Below, piece after piece: positions 1-8,400 of a stretch of 10,598 nt of DNA. The DNA is from Myxococcales bacterium. GTDB lineage: Bacteria > Myxococcota > Polyangia > Fen-1088. The stretch's first letter is position 1. Each line of letters opens with the position of its first letter. The DNA is taken from NCBI GenBank assembly GCA_003155465.1, contig PMCR01000565.1, forward strand, positions 11,374-21,971, in the 5' to 3' direction. The notes under the pieces were generated by a model that was not told where the DNA came from, did no database searches, and was given only the letters and a program-made list of their open reading frames with translations. The position numbers and the translations under genes are program-made.

Positions 1-2357
1 GAAGCCTTGAAAAGGCCCTGACGGAGTTTCAAAGCGCCGTCAAGGAAGATGCCAAGGACACCCGCACTTGGCTGCGCATGGCGGAGGTGCACGTTCGCCT
101 CGGGCAGAACGACAAGGCCACCGAGGTCTATCAGAAGACGGTGGATCTCTACGTCGAGCAGGGATTCTTCCAGCGCGCGGTGGCCGTATACAAAAACATC
201 ATCAAGCTCTCTCCCGAGGTGGTGGGAGCCCGCGTCAAGCTGGCAGATGTCTATCGCCAACTTGGGCTGTTCTCAGACGCCATCCAGCAGCTGGAGCAGG
301 CTGTGTTGCTCCACCAGAAGGCTGGCCGTCTTCCCGAGGCCATGGCCTCGATGAAGCAGATCCTCGATCTCAATCCGGACCAACCGGCCGCGCGGATCCG
401 CTATGCCGAGATGGCTGCGCAAGCGGGGAACACCGACGAGTCTCTGGCCGAGTTCCGTGAGGCGGCCAATCTGCTCAAGGCCCAGGGGCGAACCGATGAG
501 TTCACCCGTGTGGCAGAGCGAATCCTGTACTACCAGCCCGACGATCTGTCCCTCGGCAAGGATCTCGCCTCAAGCTACTTGGATCGCAACAATGCGCGAG
601 CCGCCCTCGCCCGTCTCAAGCCCTGTTTCGATGCCAACCAGAACGATCCCGAGATCCTCGACCTACTGGCCCGTTGTTTCGAGCAACTGGGTCAGCCTCA
701 CAGGTGCCTGCCGGTATTGAAGGAGCTCTGCCGCCTCTACGCCAACACGGGGCGCGCAGCAGAGCGCAACCAGACCATCCAGCGAGCCCTTGCCATGGAT
801 CCGAATGATCCCGAGATCCAGGCCATGCTGGGGCACACGACTCCCGGCAGCGGTCACGCTCCCGCCCCGGTCATCGCTCTGCACCGTCGGTCACCCACCC
901 TGTCCAACGCCGTTGTGCCCGCTCCTGTGGTGCCTCCCCGATCCACAGCCATCACCTTCAGCGAGATGGAGGTTCCCCCCTCGCTGCAAGACAAGTACAA
1001 GACACCGTCTCCTGATGAGGTCCCCAGTGTGGCGGACCGAATGGCCATTGCCTCGGGCCTGGTGGAAAAGCCTGAGGACGAGGCCGAGATCAAGCGAATC
1101 CTGGCCGAGGCCGATGTTTTCGTGAGGTATGGGCTGGTGGAGCGCGCCGCCGAGCATCTGCGGCATGTGTTCGAGCGCGTACCCACCCATGTCGGGGCGC
1201 ACGAACGCCTGGCCGCGGTGCTGACCCAGCTCGGTCGCAGGGCCGAGGCGGCCGCGGAGCTAGAGGTCCTGGCCCAGCAGCTCTTTCCGTCTAGCCGTAC
1301 CAGCGCAGCCACCTATGCGCGCCGGGCGCTGGAGATGAACCCGGGCGCCCGGCGGGCACAGGAAGTGCTGGCCGCAGTGGATCGCTCGACAACAGGATCT
1401 GTACATTCGGTGCCGGTGGCAGCCAGATCAGATAGTTCCTCCCGCAAGGGGGGAACGCCCGAGCCCGAAATGATTGGCAGCGGCGAGATCGAACTGATTG
1501 GCGACGGCGTGACCGCTGAGGAAGAGACGGCGGAAAAAACCGGTGCGGTTGCGGCGCTGGCCGAGGCATTCGGCAGCGCCGAAGTCGATGGGCGGGATCA
1601 AGCCGAGTCAGGTGGCTTCGAGGAGGGAACCACGCCCGCCACGCCGGCGGATCGACGAAGGCCAAGGGAGGAGAACACGGTGGCGAGCGAGGCGCCGTCG
1701 GCCAGCAGCGCCGACGAAGATGCTGTGCCTTCCGATGCGGTGTTGGGCGACTTGGAGCAGGTAGATTTCTTCATCGAGCAGGAGTTGAACGACGAGGCGC
1801 AGGCACTACTCGACGACCTGGAGCACCGCCATCCGGGGCACATCCTGGTCGCGGATCGGCGCGACAAGTTGACCAGCCTGAGAAAGAACGCAGCGCCCAA
1901 CGAACCGCCGGCGCCGGAGCCGACCGGGCGAGCAGAGGCAACCCCGATGCCGCAAGCGGCCACGGGAACAAGCGGTTCAAGAGACCTCGACTCCGAGGCA
2001 GACCTGGGTTTGATGAACAAGACCATGGAGCGCCATGATCTCGCCATCCAGCACTTCACAGCGCTGCTGGGCGACCCAAAGCGTGAGGTATTTGCCCTTA
2101 CCATGATCGGCGAATGCCACGAGGCCCTGGGCAACCACGCGGAGGCCACTCGTTGCTTCCAGGACGCGCTGAAAAATCCGCGCGCCACCGAAGTCGAGGC
2201 CACCCAGCTCTACTTCCTGCTCGGCAACGTCTTCTACAACACGGGCGATCGCGCCGAGGCCCTCTACTACTTCGAGCGGGTCTCCAAGCGAGATCCTGCT
2301 TTCCGTGACGTACAGCGCCGCCTGGTCGCGCTCAAGTCGCGCGGCGGCCCTCACTAG
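1..2357 (+). CDS. TPR-repeat scaffold protein, 5'-truncated by the window edge
   Basis: The reading frame is open to the left edge (first full codon at base 3) and ends at TAG 2355-2357, giving 784 visible residues. The first Met codon at 78 lies inside a TPR unit, so it is very unlikely to be the real start. Visible order: three TPR-plus-helix units of 54 residues (21-506), further TPRs to about 835, a Pro/Ser linker (about 840-1080), a helical module with TPR-like follow-on (about 1085-1387), an acidic disordered linker (about 1388-1745), a second copy of the helical module (1761-1841), a Pro/Ala linker (about 1887-2005), and two C-terminal TPRs (about 2005-2335). No membrane segment or enzymatic motif is seen. 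TPR arrays bind protein partners, so a cytoplasmic scaffold or adaptor role is inferred. Segments such as the one around TDEFTRVAERILYYQPDD remind me of a TPR family common in Myxococcota, but this is from memory. The specific function is not recognised. The gene lies 127 bases upstream of a giant TPR gene on the same strand. Confidence 0.88.
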   Translation, partial: SLEKALTEFQSAVKEDAKDTRTWLRMAEVHVRLGQNDKATEVYQKTVDLYVEQGFFQRAVAVYKNIIKLSPEVVGARVKLADVYRQLGLFSDAIQQLEQAVLLHQKAGRLPEAMASMKQILDLNPDQPAARIRYAEMAAQAGNTDESLAEFREAANLLKAQGRTDEFTRVAERILYYQPDDLSLGKDLASSYLDRNNARAALARLKPCFDANQNDPEILDLLARCFEQLGQPHRCLPVLKELCRLYANTGRAAERNQTIQRALAMDPNDPEIQAMLGHTTPGSGHAPAPVIALHRRSPTLSNAVVPAPVVPPRSTAITFSEMEVPPSLQDKYKTPSPDEVPSVADRMAIASGLVEKPEDEAEIKRILAEADVFVRYGLVERAAEHLRHVFERVPTHVGAHERLAAVLTQLGRRAEAAAELEVLAQQLFPSSRTSAATYARRALEMNPGARRAQEVLAAVDRSTTGSVHSVPVAARSDSSSRKGGTPEPEMIGSGEIELIGDGVTAEEETAEKTGAVAALAEAFGSAEVDGRDQAESGGFEEGTTPATPADRRRPREENTVASEAPSASSADEDAVPSDAVLGDLEQVDFFIEQELNDEAQALLDDLEHRHPGHILVADRRDKLTSLRKNAAPNEPPAPEPTGRAEATPMPQAATGTSGSRDLDSEADLGLMNKTMERHDLAIQHFTALLGDPKREVFALTMIGECHEALGNHAEATRCFQDALKNPRATEVEATQLYFLLGNVFYNTGDRAEALYYFERVSKRDPAFRDVQRRLVALKSRGGPH
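21..506 (+). repeat. Three tandem 54-residue TPR-plus-helix units (162-bp protein-level repeat)
   Basis: Units run 21-182, 183-344 and 345-506, each exactly 54 codons with no gap. Each starts with a helix of the type E-F-Q-S-A or V-Y-K-N-I, continues through a TPR hairpin with a Gly turn (RLGQND, QLGLFS, QAGNTD), and ends in an extra helix with a QG/AG turn followed by R-A, P-E-A or D-E-F. A canonical TPR is 34 residues, so each unit is one TPR plus about 20 residues. The copies are diverged at DNA level, so the repeat is old and kept at protein level. The array probably continues to the left of the window. Confidence 0.7.
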
Positions 2358-2472
2358 CGCTCTCTTCCCAGTCCTCTTGGTTTCCCGCTCTGGTGATGCT
2401 AGCGTCGGTTCCTCTTGTGGCGTCGTCTTCTCCGGTTGTACTAGCCTAGCCAGCGCCATCGCCTGATCCTGC

Positions 2473-2478
2473 GGAGGG
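2473..2478 (+). promoter_or_regulatory. Strong ribosome binding site (GGAGGG) of the giant TPR gene
   Basis: GGAGGG lies six bases before ATG 2485, a near-ideal Shine-Dalgarno match and spacing. An in-frame TGA at 2464-2466 excludes any longer form of the downstream protein, so this site fixes the start. Confidence 0.85.
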
Positions 2479-2484
2479 CCCGAA

Positions 2485-5400
2485 ATGCCCAGCGAGCGCG
2501 AGTACGAACAGGTCTTGCAGAAAGATCCCGCCAACGGCGACGCTTTTGTGGCGCTGCGCAAAGCCTATCGCGAGTCGAATCGTTTCGACAGGCTCGTCAC
2601 GTTGTACGAGACGCGTGCCCAGGCCATCGACGACCAAGCCAAAGCGGCTGAGCTGTTCTACCTGGCGGCTGAGGTCCGCCTGGACCACCTGAGCGACACC
2701 TCGGGCGCCGAGGCTGACTTGGCGCATGCGGTCAGCCGCGACGCCAGCCATCGCAAAGCGGCCAAGCGTCTGAAGGACATCTACCGCGAACAGGGCCGCA
2801 CTGACGAGTACCTGACCATGCTGGAGATGGAGGCGGTGGCGGTATCGCGTACCAGGGATTCGGCGCGCATCGATGAACTGAAGGCCGAGGCCGAGCAAGC
2901 GGCTGGTCAGGAGATTCAACGCATAGCGCGGGCGGTCGCCACACCTGCCCTTCGCGGCAGCATCACGTCCGCAAATCTAAAGACCGTCGAGCAGGCGCGA
3001 AAGATCTTCGCTGCCATCGGCGAGTACCAAACCGCGTGCCGCCTGTACGAACTGGAGCTGGCAGCCACCACCGATCCAAAGCGGCGCGCGAACCTGATGT
3101 TCCGGCTGGGACGCATGCTGGCCGAGAAGGTTGGCGACCTGCAGCAAGCGGCCCAGAAACTGAGCGATGTGGTGCGGCTCTACCCGCGTGACGACAAGGC
3201 CCTGGATACGCTGGCCGCGGTCTTTGCCAACCCCCAGTGGACGGGAGCGGATGGCCCGGCGCGGGCCGCTGGTCTGTACAGCCAGATTGCACGGCGCCGC
3301 CACGAGGCGGGTGACGTGGACAACGCGGTGGCGGCTCTGCGCAAGGCCCTGACCGCGGTGCCCGGCCATCCCGAGGCTTCGGCTCTCATGGAGCGGGTGC
3401 TGACCAACGCCGGCCGCTTGGCTGATCTGGACCGTTTCCTGCGCGAGCACGTGGCCACGGTGCACTCCGACCAGGCGAAGATCGAAGTCCTGTTCAAACG
3501 GGCTCACCTGGCCCGCACCTCGCTCGACGACATCGCCGAGGCGATGCGCATCTACCAGGAAATCGTGGCCATCGAGCCACCGGGGGGAACCGCGTCGAAG
3601 GAACTGGCTGCCCTGTACTTGGAACGTCAGGACTACGGCAAACTGGCCGAGTTGCGCGAGCGGCAGCTCGAGAAGGCGTCGGACCCCGAGTTTCGTCTCA
3701 GCTTGCAGCGCGAGCTAGCGTCTCTCTACCGCGACCGGCTGGGTGACCGTGAGCAGGCCGCGGTGTATCTGCACGCGATCCTGCAAGCCCAGCCCAGCGA
3801 CCCCGATGCGTTGCGCGCCTATGCCGAGCATTTTCGCCAACGCGGTGCCTGGCGCGAACTGGCCGACGTGCTGGAATTCGCGCTCAACCACGAACTCTCG
3901 ATCGGCGCCGCAGTTTCCGAACTTCTGCCTCGCCTGGAAGAGGTGGCCGTCATCGCCGAGACCAAGCTGGGCGACATCGATCGCGCGCTGGCGGTGTGGC
4001 GGCGGATGTTCGAGCTGGATCCCAGCTACCAGCGAGCGCGCGAAGCCTGCAAGCGCATCCTGCAGAAAGCCGGTCGCTGGGAAGAGATGGCGACGGTTCT
4101 GGTCGAGGATGCGGCAGCCGGCGAGCCCGACGCCCGGGCCGAGATTCTCCGTCGCTTGGCCCGTATGTACCTTGATAAGCTCAACTCGCCCGAGCGCGCG
4201 GCGGCGGTCTACCGTGATGTCCTCGCGCTTGATGCAAAGGACGCGGCCGCGCTTCGCGCTGTGGTGGAGGCATACGAGCGGGCCGGGCAGTGGGCCGAGC
4301 TTGCCGCTCTCTTGCGCAACCAGGTCGAGCTAACCAACGTCGACGCTGAGAAGGTCAACCTTCTGCGTCGCCTGCTCAGCCTGTACGAGGAACCGTTGGC
4401 CGATCTGTCGTCCGCCTCGTGGGCTGCGGCACAGATTCTCAAGCTCATACCCAGCGACCGAGACGCCCTGCTGCGGGTGGAGAGCATCTTCGAACGGATG
4501 AATGACAAGCCTCGGCTGGCGAAGATGCTCGAGTACCACCTCCGCTACGCCACGACCGCGGAGGAGAAGCTGGCACTGGTCAGGCGCATCGCTGACCTCT
4601 TGCAGAACCAGCTCGACGATTTCGACCGGGCCATCCCCTACTGGGAAAACGTGCTCAAGCACGTGCCCGGAGACCAGCAGGCCCTGCAGGCGTTGCTCGC
4701 GGGCTACGAAAAGGCGGGCCGGCTCGACGATCTGGCGCGCACGCTGGACATGCAAATTACCGCTCTGACCGCCGATCCGGCGGCGCAGGCGGAGCTATTG
4801 CGGCGGCTGGCTCGCCTGGCGGGTGATGGACTCAAAGAGGCCCCACGCGCCCAACGGGCATGGCAGGACTTGCTCAAGATCCTGCCCGCCGATCGCGATG
4901 GACTGGAGGCCCTATCAGCCATCGCGTCGGCGGAGTCCGACTGGATTGGGCTGGCCGACTTGCTGGCGCGCCGTATCGCAGCTTCGACCAATCCGACCGA
5001 AGCCGTTCCCATGGCACTCCAGCGCGCCAGCCTGCTGGTCGAGAAGCTGGATGATTCGGCCGAGGCGATCCGCGCGCTGGAACACATCATCAGCGATCTC
5101 GATCCCGCCAGCGTGGAGGCACACGAGGCCTTGCGCCGGGTGGCCGAGGCTCGCAACGATTGGCCGCGCGTGGCCAGCGTGGCGGAACGGCAGTTGGGCT
5201 TTGCCACGGATCCCAAAGAACGAGTCATGCGGGCACTGGAAATCGGAGGCCTGTACCGCGACCGCCTGCATGATGCCAAGAAAGCCATCGAGGCCTTCGA
5301 ACGGGCGGTCGAGATCGAGCCCGAGCAGTCGGCGGCGCTCCACGCCCTGGCGCCTCTCTACGTCGAAACCGACGACGGTGAAGCGTTCATAGCTACCGCG

Positions 5401-8400
5401 GAAAAACTCCTGCGTCAGACCGAGGACGCTACACAACGGCGCCGGCTGCTCTTCGACATGGCCGAAGCGGCCGAAAAGATGCTCAGCGAGCCGCGCCGGG
5501 CTTTCGAGTTAGTCCGGCGTGCCTACGTCGAGAGGTCTGACGAGGAGTCGCTGGCTCGCTTGGAAGCGACCGCCGAGTCCCACGGGCTGTGGGAGGACCT
5601 CATCAAGGTGTATGCGGGCGAGGGCGCGCGCTCGGCTGATCCGCTGGCCCAGGTGCAGGTGGCGAAAAAGGTGGCGGAATTGTGCGAGATCCGGTTGCAA
5701 CTACCGGCGCGCGCCTTCACCGTGCTGCGCGAGGCGCTGGCCCACGATCCGGCGGGGACAATCCTGCTTCCCGAACTAGAAAGACTGGCTCGGACCACCA
5801 AGGATTGGCAAGGACTGCTCGACGTCTACGCGCAAGTGGCACGCGGCCGTCCTGTGCCGGAGGACCGATTCGCCCTCCTCGGCCTGCGCGCAGGCGTGCG
5901 CGAGGCCGAGATGGGCGATCCATCGGGTGCGTTTGACGAGTTGTTGCGCGCTTACGCTCTCAGCCCGGGCCACGAGGCCACTCGGCTCGAAATCTCGCGT
6001 CTGGCCGAGGTGACCGGGCGCTGGGAGGACGCGCTGGCGGTCGAAGGGCAAGCCTTCCTGCGGGCCGCCACCACGGCGGAGAAGGTGACCGTGGTGCGGC
6101 GGGCAGCGGTCTTGGTCGAAGAAAGGGTCAAGGATCGGGTGCGCGCCTTCCGCGCCTACCTGAATGCATTCCGGTTGGCGCCCGAGGACGAAGAGATTGC
6201 GGCCAACCTGTGGCGGCTGGGCGAACTGATCGGCAGCTATGAACAGGCGGAACCGGCGCAGACTTCCCCCGCCCCGCCCGCCGAGCAGCAGGGGACCACT
6301 TCCGAGAGCGATGTCGCTGAGGTGGTATTCTTGACCCCGGCGCCGGTGGCAGTCGGTGGAACGGCCGCCCCTCTTCTGGAATTCGATGAAGTGACGGGCG
6401 AGATCGAGATTGGCGACGTGGACATCGTGGACCCGGCGGAGTCGCCTGACCTGCCAGCGTCGGGCGGCGCACCGGCCGCGGCCGGCTTCGAGACGCCCTG
6501 GCAGGAATGGGTGCAAGCCTATGAGTTGTTGCCCGCCGATCTGATTACCCGTCATCACTACCTGAAGAAGCAAGCCGAGATCTGGGAGGTTGGCGCCCAC
6601 AACAACGATCTGGCGCTGCAAACCCTGGAGCGGGCTTTCGTCCTGCAGACCACAGACGAATCCGTACGCGCCGAGATGGAGCGGTTGGCGCGCCAAGGTG
6701 ACTGCTGGGATCACGTCTGCGAGATCTATCTGCGCGCGGCCGAACGTGAATCCCGTCAAGCAGCAGTAGCGCTGCACCTGCGGGTTGGCCAGATCCGCGA
6801 GGACCTTGGACGGATCGATCTCGCCGAGGAGCGCTACCGCAAGGTAATCGTGCTGGAGACCGACAACCCCATCGCGGTCGATCGGCTTGAGCAGATCTAC
6901 CGAAGCCAGGAGCGCTGGGCTGACCTGGCGCAGGTGCTGGAACGTCGGATCACAGTGCCGGGTGGACGCCTGGAAGGCACAGAAGCGCGCCAGCGCGCCT
7001 TCGAACTCGCCGAACTCTACGAAAAACGACTGGAACGGCCCTACGAAGCAGTGGACACGCTCGAGCGCCACGTGGCAAGCGCCGAGGAGGAAGAGCGCGG
7101 ACTGGCGGCGGGCAGCCCACACGCCCCCGCGCTGGCGATAGAGGCGCGTGCCGGCTACTCGGCGCTGGCGCGTCTGTATGGTCGGGTTGGCATGGCGCAG
7201 AAGGCGGCCGCGGCGCTGCAGCGTGAGCTGGAGTTGACGGGTGAGGGAGAAGACGCACGCGAGGCGCGCTGGCGCCTGGCCGAGATCTACGAACGTGAGC
7301 TGTCGCTGCCCGCTCGGGCAGTGGACATGTACGAGGACATCCTGAAACGAGCGCCCCGGGACGCCGAGGCCCTGGCAGCGCTGGACCGTTTGCAGCAGGC
7401 GATGGGTCGCTTCGAAGCCTTGACAGAGGTGCTGCGTCGGCGCGCCGAGATCACGGACGGTACCGAAAAGAACGAACTGGTGTGGCGACGCGCGCGCATC
7501 CTGGAAGAGAAGCTGGGCAATCCGGAGGCTGCGGCGGCCTGCCTACGCAGCCTGGGCTCCGACGCACTCTCCGACGAACGAACCGCGGCCGCGCTCTTGC
7601 GCAACCTGCGCAGCGCGGGCCTGGCCCACGAGGCCCTGCGCATTCTTGAGCAGCGCATCGAAGTACTGACCAAGGCCGGCAACGACCCCAAGTTGATTGC
7701 AGCCCTGAACCTCGAAATGGCTCAACTCAAATCCGACGATCTTTCGGACCCCAAGGGAGCCCAGCAAGCCATCGAGGCGGCCTTCGCGCTGCAGCCGGAA
7801 GATCCGGCAGTCCTCGCTGCGCTGGCGCGCTTCCACCTGAAACACAACGATTTTCAGGCCTACGCGGCCGTTCTCTTGCGCCGGGCCGATGCTCTGGCAG
7901 GCCAGCCCGAACAGGCGGCGGCCTTGCTGGAGGCGGGCGCCGTGTTCCGCGATCAGCTTGGCCAGGCGGCCGAGGCGCGGGCCTGCTTTGAACGGGCGGT
8001 CAATCTCCATCCTTCGAATCCCGAGGTACTTGCGGCGCTGGCGGCCATGCTCGCTGGCGAGGGCCGGCTCGACGAGGCCAAGGCGCTGTACGAGCGGCAG
8101 CTCAGTCTGTGCGACTCGCCCTCGGCCAAAGCCGCGGTGCTGACCAATTTGGCCCGCGCATTGTGCGAGAAACCGGACGGTCTGCCCGAGGCCGAGCGGC
8201 GGCTCGACGAGGCGCTGGATCTCGACCCCAATCACCTGCCTGCCGTGGTCACCATGGCCGACATCCTGTACCGCGAAGAGCAGTGGGATCGGGCCGAACG
8301 CAGATTGAATGAGGCGCTCCGGCGCATGCGAGGCCAGCCCGAGCAGACGGCCAAGCTGTATCACCGGCTGGGCGAGGTCTACGAGAAGCTGGGCCGCCTT

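Noticed and set aside
78..80. ATG at 78 as the start of the first gene
   Set aside because: Codons 3-77 upstream encode an in-register TPR helix pair (including EFQSAVKEDA), the first half of the first 54-residue unit, and there is no in-frame stop before the edge. The gene is truncated, not started, here.
2378..2450. Sigma70-type promoter in the gap before the giant gene
   Set aside because: The best -35/-10-like pairs match only about three bases of the -10 consensus. Compared with the clear promoter at 10560, this is within chance expectation.
5776..7122. 448-codon open frame on the - strand
   Set aside because: It lies wholly antisense to the giant gene and has the His/Gln/Leu/Gly-rich composition expected from the complement of GC-rich codons. 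It shows no recognisable domain, and the + strand repeat periodicity runs through it uninterrupted.
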